This document shows, one piece after another, positions 1 to 11,600 of a stretch of 64,000 nt of DNA; within the stretch, counting starts at the first letter, position 1, and every line of letters begins with the position of its first letter. The notes under the pieces were generated by a model. The model was not told the DNA's origin and searched no databases. It was given only the letters and a program-made list of their open reading frames with translations. Origin of the DNA: Panicum virgatum (taxonomy: Eukaryota; Streptophyta; Magnoliopsida; Poales; Poaceae); the NCBI RefSeq assembly GCF_016808335.1, contig NC_053146.1:8377015-8441014 (forward strand), written 5' to 3'. Both the position numbers and the translations under genes were made by a program.

Positions 1-3000
1 AGACCAGAGTATAAAAGAAACTAAAACTTTAACAGTAGGTCTAAAGAGGGATGAATTAGCTACTGTGATTTTTTCAGAATTTATTATGCACAGAAATAAA
101 TAGGAGAAAAAAAATAAACAAAACATACATCAGTTCAACAAGATTAATTTTTAGATCCTGTTCTAGTCATGAACTTGGGTTCAAACTTCATGGACCAACT
201 AAACTATGCAAAATTAATACTCAGAAATATTTTCATGATTTATTATCAAAGTAAACTATTTATCATAATTAAAGTATACTAAACAAGGATTAAATCAAAG
301 AATTAGCTACACATGAGAACTGACCATAACATTTTTATTGCAATACTAGTGTCACATGAATAAACCACCATAAAAATTTCAGAGCATAACAAGGCTTCAA
401 AAAATAATTAAGAAAAAGAATAAACAACTAGCCTTTATGCACCTAGTAACATAAATCTAATTTTCCAGCAAAAAGTTTCAACTAACAACCATCATATTAT
501 GATTCTACTGCATAGATATTTTCATAAGGATTCCATAACAATTGGATTTTCTATTTTACGAATTTTCTACGAATTTCTATTGAATTTCAAAGTTTACAGC
601 TAAAAATTACAAAGGAGTCCGTACAGCACTATTCATCTGAGTCACAGTCTATTCAAACAACCCCCTGGACTTTCTTGAATTTCAACCTGAGGTCCTTGGC
701 TGGGGTTTGAAACAGGGGAGCTTCGGGCGGCCGGATTCCGGCGCTTGGGGTCGTCGGCGGCAAGGGCCCGGTGGGGGAAAAGCAAGAGGAGAGCGAGCTC
801 TACCTCGAGATGGCCTCGTTGGGGCAAGGATGGCCGGAGCGGGCGGCACCACGGAGAGAGGCGGCCGGCGGTGGACTGGGCTTGCGGCGGCAGCGTTTCA
901 GCGGGCTTGGGCGTCGGCGAGTGGGTCGGGGAGCACCAACGGAGGGTGGGGGTGCTAGCTGCGGGGTTGGATAGGCGCGAGGAAGGTCGGAGGAGGGGGC
1001 TCCACGGGGCCTAGGGATGGGTGGCGCAAATGGCAGGCGGCGGCGGCTCTGGATGCCGTGGAGGGCTCGGCTCGGCGCGTGGAGCAGGGAGGGGAGCAGA
1101 GGGGGAGGGAGGAGACCCATTTGCGCAGCAAGGGGAGGGGAAAGAGCCAGGCGAGGGCGCGAGCGGGCTGGGGAAATGGTGCACGGCATGGCTCGGCTCG
1201 TTTGTCGCGGTGGCACGCCGACGGCAGTCCTCGGCATGCGCGTAGGGAGGGAGTGCCGCGTGGAGAGGCCGAGAAGCATCGCGGAGGAGCCAAGGACGGG
1301 GCGCGGGGAGAGCACGGCGCGTGGCCGGCGGCCTTAACTCGACGGCGACCTCGGCTCGGCAGAAAACAGGGGAGGGAAGAGAGAACAGAGAGGGTAGAGA
1401 GAGAGAGAGAAAAGGAGTTTGACTGATTCAAATTCAAATTTTTCTCAAAAATTCCTTTTGAAACATAGAAAACTTCAAATACGAAAGTTGTAGAGAATTT
1501 AAAAACCTACCACTCTTATTTCAGGAAAAAGTTTAATCGAGCAAAGGTTTAAAAGTTATTTTAATTTTTCGAAAACTACAATTCAAAACACTTATCATTT
1601 CATGTAATTTTTGCCACTTTTACCCCTAAAGTTCAACTAGACATTGATTAATCTTTTCATGGTGAACATGTCTATTTATTTTCATATGCCTAATTGAATT
1701 GGTGTGAAAGTTATTTGAGGTCCCTGACCTATGCACACAAACACACATACACATACACACATATGTTATTTTCCAAAAAGAGATGCATAATTTAACTTTC
1801 TCTTGTTTATTTAGCATCAAACCACACTTAATATTTCTTGCTTAGCATGTTAAAACTCTGAGATGTCACACCAGCGCCGCCACCGCGTCCATAGCTGCCC
1901 GCCCCCGCTGGCCGCCGTCGCGCCACCCCAGCCCCGGGTGAGCACAGGAATAGGATCCCCTCGCTGCCCTCGTGCTTTTGCCCTGCCCCTTGGCCGCGCT
2001 CGAAGCCCCAGGCCGTCGGCCCCATGGCCGCCGCCGGCACCTTGCCCCTCCTCTGTCCTGTCTGTCAAGAGGTAGGAGAAGAGGGCGATTTTGCCCAAAA
2101 CCCCCTCCCTTCTCTCCTTTTCATTTAAGAGCCCCCCTTTCTAACCCTTTTGCAAAATAGGCCTTCCTGTTATTCCTTTTCATGAAGTAACCCCTCCACC
2201 ATATGAAAGTAATTCCAGATAAACCCTTGCCCCTTACCAGAGTAGTCCAGATATTTTTAGAAATTATAATCAAGTCCTTGCCATCCCAAAAATAATTACA
2301 AAGAAGCCCTCTCTTATTTCTTTTAATGAATAAGCCCCTCCACTATATAAAATATTTATGAGTAGGTCCCTGACTAATTTCTAGAGTAGCCCGAACCTTT
2401 TTCAAAATTCTATTCAAGTCCTGTCACTCCCAGAAATAATTACAAATAGGCCCCCGGATCCTTATTGAGCCCCTAAACCCCTCTTCGGCCTATCATTTCA
2501 TGCGCCAAAAATCCTCCGTTTGCCCCGAAACTTTATCACGCCTTTTCTAACATAATTCCAGCTATGCCATTAGAAAACCACCCAAAAATATTACACCTAT
2601 CTCCATATCTTAATTTCTTCCGATTCGAGCTCAACGATAAAACCTTTATTTCTTTTCCTTTATTGTGTGTTTGTTTTTGGGCACCGTAGATCATGGTGTG
2701 AACGAGGGAGAACCTATCGACGAGTAGTACCGCAAGCAAGTGTGCGAGGACTAGTACTGCGAGCCCGAACCCGAAGGACAGTACCTCGATCAGGACTTCC
2801 CGGAAGGCTTTGTGAACGGCAAGTTCAATCTCATCCTTTGATTGCATATTTCGACCCAGGTTTATAAACACAACCTATTGGCCTGTTTTACAAAATTTCA
2901 TATGTTTTTACTGCTGAAAACATGGTTAGATAGTCACCCCTTGATTTGTTATAACAATTCCTTGACCACCTAGGTTAATGTCTAAATATAATTTATTCTA

Positions 3001-4309
3001 TTTGGATGTTGATCGCTACTAGAGCACCGCTTAGGACCCGGTACTCGTTTTATTACACTCTAAAATGGTTGCAACATGCTTTACAAAAAGGAAAATACAT
3101 GAGTATTGAGAATAGGAAGATTGGGTTATAAAGAATAAAATGTTAAGATGGGATGGATGAATGGCATTCCCTGGGTGGATTGTCATGCGTTGGAGGCTCG
3201 TACCATTGTGGTAGAGCAAGGAGGGTGGGATATATCCATCCTGTCACAATTAGGGACTGAGTTGATGTGTCATCTTGCCTGACTCAACTATCGTGCAAAC
3301 CACTCGACCGTTGTATGTGGCAACAGCTTAGCATAAACCCCACTAATTAGTCTGATAGCCATCAGGAGAGCTGAGAGCAACGGGCAACCAAGGAGAAGGG
3401 ATAAGATCGTGGTGACTTATGCCCCGGTTAAACCTCGGTGTCAGGTCAATGTCCCCTTGGTGGAGCCCGTGTTGGCTAGTCAGATCTAGCTAAGGTGGGT
3501 AATGGCTTTGATGGGATCTGTACCGACATTAAGGTGATCGTGCTGTGGTACCCCACTTGTGGGTAAAGTTGCACACCTCTGCAGAGTGTAAAACCTATTC
3601 GAATAACCGTGCTCACGGTATTGAGCGAGTTACGATTTGGTCACAGAACTAGCACTTCTTCTGGATTGGGTTGGGTTGGCGTAAGTGTTTTGGGAAAAGT
3701 GTCCGGCAGTTGTGCCGTGAGCTACTGCGGATGAGGAGTCCGGTAGCATTAAAACTTGGATCCTTTGTGTAGGATCAACGCCGCTTTTTACTCGGTTAGT
3801 AATGAATCGCTTTGAGAAAACTCTTTTAAAAAATAAACCCCAACACGTGTAAAATCTAGCTTTACTGCAAATAAACCTCAGCCTTATCCTTGATTTATCA
3901 TGTGCATATCTGTGATACCCCCTCCGTGGATGGGGTTGGACTTGTTGAGTACTTTTGTACTCACCCGATATATATTTGTGGTTTTTCTTCAGAAGAAGAT
4001 CCGGATTTCGTTGTTGAAGACGTTGAGTAGAGGTTGCGTCCGTGCCCAACTTTGCCTGTGGTGTTGGCCCTCCGCAAGATGATTCTGCTAGCGCATCACT
4101 CTGAGCCTGAGCTGGAGACTGTCTGGGTCGTGCTTTGGTGTATCACCGTAGCTGTTTTATTACTTATTATCGTTTGTATCGAGTGTCCGCCTCCTCGGAG
4201 GTTTTTACGGTGACTGTACCATCTGTTGAATAAATGTGTTATCAACCTCCTGGGACCGATATTTGTATCACATTTAGTCTCTACTTATGTGGGGACGCTT
4301 CAGCCTCCC
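1..4309 (+). mobile_element. Decayed Ty3/gypsy-like (Dasheng/RIRE2-type) LTR retrotransposon sequence, non-coding
   Basis: No gag or pol domain is readable in any frame. The stretch has the look of large non-autonomous grass gypsy elements: AT-rich sequence (1-640), a GC-rich block (about 700-1420), a second AT-rich block (1430-1860), and long non-coding spans at 2690-2870 and 3360-4300 that resemble, from memory, internal sequence of Dasheng/RIRE2-type elements. It is cut by the window edge, so neither LTR nor target duplication can be fixed. Several ORFs of 60-170 codons in the GC block overlap on both strands and look like composition artefacts. The class is inferred from recollection of the family, not from a search; the right boundary near 4309 is approximate. 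Confidence 0.5.
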
Positions 4310-5234
4310 TCTCCACACGAGGCGCGCGGCGGTGGCCTCCCTCTCCATGCGCAGGGCCGGCAGGAGTGGCGGCACATGACCACCTCCCCATCTCCTCCGC
4401 GGCCGCCTCCGCATCCTTCTCCCCCGGGGTTCGGCGGCCTCGAGTTCGGCTCCGTTGCGAGGTGCGAGACACAGCGGAGGAGGAGGGCGGAGTACAGCAG
4501 TGGGCTCGCGGGACACCGGACGGAGGACGACGGTGGGCACGCGGGACGCAGGGCGGAGGACTGCGGCGGAGGACGCGCGAGGCACGGGGAATGGGCTCGT
4601 GATGGGCTCAGCATGCTTTATTTATTTAATTAATTGAGGCAGGCATCAAACCGTTTCGGAAAATAGATCATTTATCATGACCTTTGATCCGAGGATGATC
4701 CGAAAAGCACCCCATTTAATCGTTTTTGCCCGCCTCGATTTTTTGCAGTAGTGCATCAAAGAGAGAACGATGGCCGTCTCCATCCCATCAAACGTTTCAC
4801 CACGAGATTCATCAAGTCAACCTTAATTAGTCCTTGGCCAGCTAAGGGATATATGGCATCGTGGTCATCCTCATATGTGTCGTGTTCACATCTAGACATG
4901 ATTAGTAATTTTGATAGTTCTGGAACGTTGATTATTTATGTGGTCCATATGTGTGTCAATAAGTAGTCACGAAAAAGATGGCACTCAAATGGTTCTCGAA
5001 TAAGAAAAAAAGCTAATGTTTCTCGAATAAGCATGGTAAACTCCTCTTTGTAATGGAATTTGCACTAAAATGTTTCCTTGGAATTGCTTGTTGTCAGTAC
5101 ACATGTTTCCCTCGTAGCAAGTTGGATCTGAGAAGCCTCGCGATTTTGTGGGTGACGGTCCCAAACAGACCCTGAGTCGAAGCATTACCGAAATAAAAAA
5201 ACACGTTCTACCCGTTCACTTCCGCCCCTCTCAA
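4310..5234. other. Intergenic, no gene recognised
   Basis: The first 300 bases are GC-rich and carry overlapping ORFs on both strands without any domain. The remainder is AT-rich spacer leading to the RRP5 promoter. I see no gene, tRNA or intact transposon here. Confidence 0.5.
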
Positions 5235-5235
5235 G

Positions 5236-5332
5236 TTGGGCCAGCCTCTGCGAGCAGAAGCGAATGGCCCAAACATCACACAGCCCACAGCTTTCCGAAA
5301 CCTTAAGCCCAGCCCGAGACATCCTAAAACCC

Positions 5333-5335
<3 letters not shown>
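5236..5335 (+). promoter_or_regulatory. RRP5 proximal promoter: site II (TGGGCY) elements plus a telo box
   Basis: Within 100 bases there are TGGGCC at 5237-5242, the reverse form GGCCCA at 5266-5271, AGCCCA (reverse of TGGGCT) at 5282-5287 and 5306-5311, and the telo box AAACCCTAA at 5327-5335. Site II motifs combined with a telo box are an established signature of plant ribosome-biogenesis and translation genes. The motifs sit about 275-370 bases before the RRP5 ATG, and the downstream product is a ribosome-biogenesis factor, so context and motif agree. No clear TATA box was seen. Which motif acts is inference. Confidence 0.7.

Positions 5336-5364
<29 letters not shown>
5336..5364 (+). repeat. 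Poly-C tract of 29 bases
   Basis: An uninterrupted run of 29 cytosines directly abuts the telo box on its 3' side, upstream of the RRP5 start codon. The G-rich complement could form a quadruplex. The exact length may be a sequencing or assembly artefact. Confidence 0.9.
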
Positions 5365-5515
5365 TATACGAGCACAAGCAGAGGAGGCGGCATCATTCAT
5401 TACCCCCCACGGCGGCGACTCCGCGCTGACGGCGAGCGGCGCAGGCGAGCCACGGGCCCACGAGCGTGCGCGCCGAGGTTGTAGGGATAGCCGCAGCGAA
5501 CCAGCGCCGGCGCGG

Positions 5516-5542
5516 CTTCTTCTTCTTCTTCTTCTTTTTTTT
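5516..5542 (+). repeat. CTT/T-rich microsatellite in the RRP5 5' leader
   Basis: About seven TTC units run into a T tract some 70 bases before the RRP5 start codon. CT-rich leaders are common in plant housekeeping genes. Confidence 0.7.
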
Positions 5543-5608
5543 ATCCATTTTAGGAACAATATAAGCTTCTTGCCTTTCGCAAGCAAGTAGGCGCGGTCTC
5601 TCGCTGCA

Positions 5609-8600
5609 ATGGCGCCGCCGCGCGGCGACAGAAAGAAGGGGAAGGGCGCCGGAGGCAAGACCGACCTGCGCCCCGACTGCAAGCAGTTCAAAAAGCACCG
5701 CAAGGAGGAGGCGGCCGCCGAGCAAGGGGATGGCGACGGGGAGCGGCAGCAGCCGGGTTCCGCCGCTATCCTCGCGGCGGCGTCCGACGAAGCTGACTTC
5801 CCGCGAGGTAAGCATCGAGCCGAGCGTCCTCCCTCGCCCCCGCTCCCTCGCTCCCCTTTTTCTGCAGCTTGCGTCGTGCCAATTTTGCTTGCTCTGCGCT
5901 GATGTGTTGTTGTGCGTTTTGGGGATGCTGTGCAGGGGGGCGCAGCCTCCTCAGCAAGGACGAGGTGGCGGAGGCACGCGCGGAGGCTGAGGAGGATTTC
6001 GAGAGGGAGGGGAAGAAGGGGAAGGGGAAGAGGAAGAGGAAGGTCAACGAGTCGTCTGGTTTTGGCGCGGATGATGACTTGGGGACACTCTTCGGCGGGG
6101 CCACCACCGGGAAGCTCCCACGATTTGCTAATCGCATCACAGTGAAGGTTTTGCCCTCTGAAACTCTGTTGCTTTGTAGGAATGTGATTGGCCTTCTAAT
6201 TGAATTGCATCATAGGTTTGTAACCTTGGTAACCACACATTCAACTGCTCGTTTATCTGGTGATTAGAGAGAAATCAGAAAACACCGTACAAGCTTAATT
6301 TTAATGAGTCTGTCATGTAATCTACCCTCGAAAATACAAATATACAACCTGTTATAGTAAGTGGCTGTCAGGTTGTAGTAAAACCTTACATGGTAGAATG
6401 GAATGCTGTACATCCTAATGCTGTAATGTGTGATTCGCTCCAATAGTTCAGTTGCAGGACACCGTTAGGGATTTTCCCACCCAAATTCCGGTAGTCATAT
6501 GCCTAACAGCCTTGAAGCCTTGACAGCACATGCCAGGCAGCTGGAGTGTGCTTTCAAAGTGCCATGGAAAAGTAGAGTAGGCTAATGCTAGTTAAAATTT
6601 CAGAATGCCGAAAGGACCATTGAATTGCTACATGCATTTATCTTTACCTGGTAGCATGAACTGGGTTCATAGATGCAGCGTCATGTTGATTACTGCCCGG
6701 CAACCTTTGAGAGAAAAACAGCAAGAATCTGGATCACACAGTTCTTGAGGTCTTTTCCATTCTGTCTCACGCACCACACTTGTGCACAATGCATATTTTT
6801 TCATCCACTTTATTAAGCCTTTAGCAAGTTTGAAATTTGGAGCAGCAACCTCACAAAGGTACACACAGCATGTTTTAGATTAATTATCTATTTTTGGCCT
6901 GGTCCAATTAAGCACAGAATTATTTGAAGGCTTTGGTAGCCAGGCACCTTTATGCTGCCACTTTTCTCTGATACTGTTTGAGCCTTTGAGGTCTGGCATG
7001 TTTGGTCTACTGAGTACTGGTGAGATCACACATATTTGTCAATGCATTCCCGGAAGCATCTCAGATGGGCGGGTGACCATTCAAGCCCTGTAGCACACAA
7101 ACACATGCTGACACACATCCCATTCAATCCATGTCATACTTTGGAACTAAACACTATTCATAAAAGGTTACTGGATTAGCCTGTTTTTGACGGTTTCAGT
7201 TGCAGTTGCTGGGATATTGTACAAATTATGCTCTGTGATGCGAAGCAAGGTAATGTAGTGCAATGTGCGGATTGCTCATGGCATTAGGTGAGGTGAGGCT
7301 TGCAGGGGTGCCATTGGTTCCTTTGAATGAGACGATAGGTTATATTGCTAGCTATGCATCGGGTGATGTTGCTGTTATTATTCTGATTTTTTTTTACCTT
7401 GAAATGTTTGGAACATGTGATAAAATGGCATCTAATGGTAACAATGTTTTTTTTCCTTTTGCCAGAATGTTTCACCAAACATGAAGCTCTGGGGTGTTGT
7501 GACTGAGGTTAACCAAAAAGATATTGTATTAAGTCTACCTGGTGGAATGAGAGGGTTTGTGCGCTCAGAGGATGTATGTGATATTGCTTTGCAAGAAAAT
7601 CGTAAGGTAGGTGTCAGCTTTTCTTAAATTATTACATAATTGATGTTTCTTTGTCAGCAATTTGCTATATGCTGAGTCCAACTGATAATGTTCTTCAGGA
7701 TAACGAGAACAGTATATGTGCTGAAGTCGTTCATGTTGGTCAACTTGTTCCTTGTATTGTCATGCGAGTTGATGATGACAAGAAAGAAGGAAAAGTAAAC
7801 AGAAGGGTTTGGCTATCGTTGCGATTAAGTCAGCTGTACAAGGGACTTTCTCTGGATGCCTTGCAAGAAGGAATGGTAATTTTTAATTACCCTGCTCCAG
7901 ATGTTCTTGACATCAGCTGAGATTTTTGGAGAAGAAAAATCATCTATGTTCCATTGCGTACCTTTGTTCTAAGTGTGCTTTATTTTGTAATTAACAATTA
8001 TTTCAGTGTTTGTTTTTTATTCAATAATTTGATTATTCTACTGAAATGATAAATGAAGCAGAACTTGATATTTTTCGGAAAAAAATTGGGGCACATGCAA
8101 AATCAGAATCACTTGTTAGGGCATGCACTCAAGCTTGCAGATATGTCTGGAGCATATATTTAGGATGTACAGTCAAAGTGTCAAACTTCCTAAAATCTGT
8201 GCTGTCAACTTCCTAAAGTTGACCATTAATATGTTTAAAACCATCGGGATTTCCTATACGAAAATTGTATTACTATAATTGCATTCATAAAAAGTTCATT
8301 TTAATATCCGATGATCGATATTGATGTAAAGTTATAAAAGTAGGGGCCAAAGTCGCATCATGGAGCCTATGAAGGTCTAAAACATCAAACAAAAATAATG
8401 GAGGGAGTAATTCCCATCTGAACTGGTTAAAGTCTGATCTGATTCTTTTATTTAATGACACGTTTCCGTAGGTACTTATTGCGCAAGTTAAAAGTGTTGA
8501 GGACCATGGTTACATTCTTCATTTTGGAGTACCATCCTTTAGTGGATTTATGCAAAAGGCTGACAAAGGTATACTTAAGCAGTAGCTTAATCAGATCGTG

Positions 8601-11600
8601 ATAAATTGGTCTTTCTCCTTGGCATATTTAAATAACCGTGCATTTTGCTATAGCAAAAATCTAGGAGTTCTGTTCTCTCTCTTTTTGTTTGAACAGCACT
8701 CCCTTTTCTGGTAGGCTTAGTAACTTATGAGCTTCTTGTTACATAGTTGTGTACATTTCAAAACTTCTATTTCTAAATGATTACATTTTGTGGGAAAAAT
8801 ACAAATGAACTAAACCTTTTCTTTTTTTTTGTACTTATGCATATAATCAGTTTAACTCTCAGAGTTTCTTTGGTGCATGCAGTTTACAAGGTATACTTTG
8901 GAGTATATAAAATGTAGTTGTGCTACTTATGTAACTGTAGACTGCTCTCTATATATTTTTATGCTTGCTAGGAGGACAAACATTATTGTAATTTGTGATA
9001 CTCAATTAATTATGGGCTGTATACTTAAACTTTGTTTGTTCTTTGTCTCCCCATTCCCAATTCTGATAGTGATATCATTTCTTGGGAGGTACTCAGGAGT
9101 TCATTAACTGTTTGTTCTCTTGAACAGAAAATGTGAAGATTGAGCGCAAACAACTGATACAATGTGTTGTGAAGTCTATTGACAAAACTCGGGCTATTGT
9201 TCACTTGAGTTCAGATGAAGACTTGCTTTCTAAATCTGTTGTATGGCAAAGCACTACAAATGCTCTTTAGTGATCTTTAGTTTTATTGTGATCTGAGTTA
9301 TCTCTAATTTTTGTTTATGTTGTTTCTGTATAGATTAAAGATCTAAAAGGCCTTTCCATCGATCATTTGATTCCTGGGATGATGGTTAATGCACGTGTAC
9401 ATTCAATTCTTGAAAATGGAGTCATGCTATCATTTCTTACTTATTTTAGTGGAACAGTAAGTGATTTCTTAACGGTTTAGTGACAATTTTTTGGGTTTGT
9501 ATTATCATTTCATGGCATCTTTGTTTTCTTGCCAGGTTGACATTTTTAATTTGTCGAATCCCTTTCCCTCTGGTAATTGGAAAGATGATTACAGTAACAA
9601 TAAGAAGGTATTCAATAATTTCTTCTTTACATTATTGTTAATTGTCATGGCTATGATCCCTACAATTTTGCAATGTAAGATTCTTCTTTTCTTTGATTAT
9701 TTTGGATAAATGATTTGCAAGTACTTTTAGGTAAACGCGCGGATCCTATTCGTTGATCCATCAACAAGGGCAGTTGGGCTTACATTGAACAAACATCTAC
9801 TTCATCTTGATGTGCCCCCTATTGTAAGTTGTCTGGTTTTGTGTAATAATCAGTTCGATGCATTCTTGGATATTGCCCTTTATTCCTGTAAAGTTGGCTT
9901 CAGTAGAAAACAGTGAAAATGCTTTTATATTGCTCAGTGTTCTTTCTTGATTGGTGATTGTTCCTTATATGCAGAATGTAAAAGCTGGAGATATCTACGA
10001 TAAGTCAAAGGTGTTGAGGGTAGATAAAAAGGCTGGTCTTTTTCTTGAAATACCTTCTCCAACTCCATCACCTGGATTTATTAGTGTATGTGAAACTTTA
10101 ATGAATATTTTGTTGTGCATCAGTGTGGAATGATGTAGAGCTCACATGGACTCAATTCTAATATTTTGATATTGCAACCTGATCCTCAGATATATGATGT
10201 CTCAGACAAGGATGTGAAGAACTTGGAGAAGAAGTTTAAGGAAGGCAGTAGCTTACGCATCCGTATACTTGGAGTGCGGAATCTTGAAGGGGTTGCAATA
10301 GGCACCGTAAAAGTAATTACCTCAGGCCACTAATTTTTCTTAGTGATGCTATTTGTCAAAGGGGACACTGGAAATACACAGTTTATGTTCTGATTTATTT
10401 CCCTTGGATTTTTATTTTTATTTTATACTCAGGTATTTTATGCTTTTTAGCTCTTGTCACACCCCTTTTGGCAATCTGTTAATCGGTTTTCATTTGGTTT
10501 AAAACAGTTATAGTGTTGTGAATAATCATATTTGCATGGTAATATCGGCAACTGATATTTGTTGCAAGTCAACTTTGTTACATGAGGATCTCTATGTTCT
10601 ATGTGTTCGCAGGACAGCGCTTTTGAAGGGTCTGTTTTCACTCATGATGATGTTAAACCTGGAATGTTAGTGAGAGCTAAGGTTGCTACTGTTGAGCCAT
10701 TCGGTGCAATTGTACAGTTTTCCAGTGGTGTGAAAGCACTTTGCCCACTTCCCCACATGTCAGAGTTGGAACATGTTGTGAAACCACCAAAGAAATTTAA
10801 GGTGCTGTTGTGATATCTTGTTGCTCATTCCTCTTCCAATTATTTGCAAATGAAATTTCTATGTTAAAACATGTTGAATATGATGATTAATGAACTGCGT
10901 TTGTTCATGTAGGCTGGAGCCGAGCTTCTATTCCGTGTATTGGGTTGCAAATCCAAGAGAGTTACAGTGACATACAAGAAGTCTCTGGTACTGTGTTCTT
11001 ATTGAAAATTTCTAGAACCTAATTTACAACAGTACATATTGTTATTTTCTAAAGCCCTGCTAATCCTTCTCTAGATAAGAAGAATCAAAGATAGAGCTCA
11101 TAATCCTTTTTATATCTGTTCTTTGTTTTCTCTGAGTCCAGTAATAAAATTATGGATCTATTTCAGGTGAAATCAAAACTTGATGTGCTAGCATCGTATG
11201 CTGATGCTAAAATTGGTTTAGTCACTCATGGATGGATTACAAAAATCGAAAAGCACGGCTGCTTTGTAAAATTCTATAATGGAGTTCAGGGTTTTGTTAG
11301 CAGGTTAGTTTCTTCATTTCCTACTTCTGAAGTAGGTCAGCTTGGTGCTGTGAATCATGATTTTGCTACAAACTTACATGTTAGATAAAATTTAAGTGAT
11401 GGTTGCACTTATTTATTTTAGTAGTGTGTATCTGGCTTTGAGGGTGGCTGGCCTTTACTGTTCTTGGTACCATTGTTTTATTAAACACTATTTTTCGCAG
11501 TTTTATATGATTTATTTATTATATGATTCTGAATCATCTGCTTTCTTGATTCCTTTTGAATTGCTATCAGATCTGAGCTTGGATTAGAGGCAGGAACTGA

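Noticed and set aside
642..1437. Overlapping ORFs of 60-171 codons on both strands in a GC-rich block
   Set aside because: They overlap in five frames, are Arg/Pro/Gly-rich without domains, and lie inside decayed retrotransposon sequence.
4226..4637. Several ORFs up to 135 codons
   Set aside because: Low-complexity GC-rich translation on both strands with no domain or splice context.
8160..8412. Possible Stowaway MITE in RRP5 intron 4
   Set aside because: Only a right end (GGAGGGAGTA) is convincing; no matching left end or clear TA pair.
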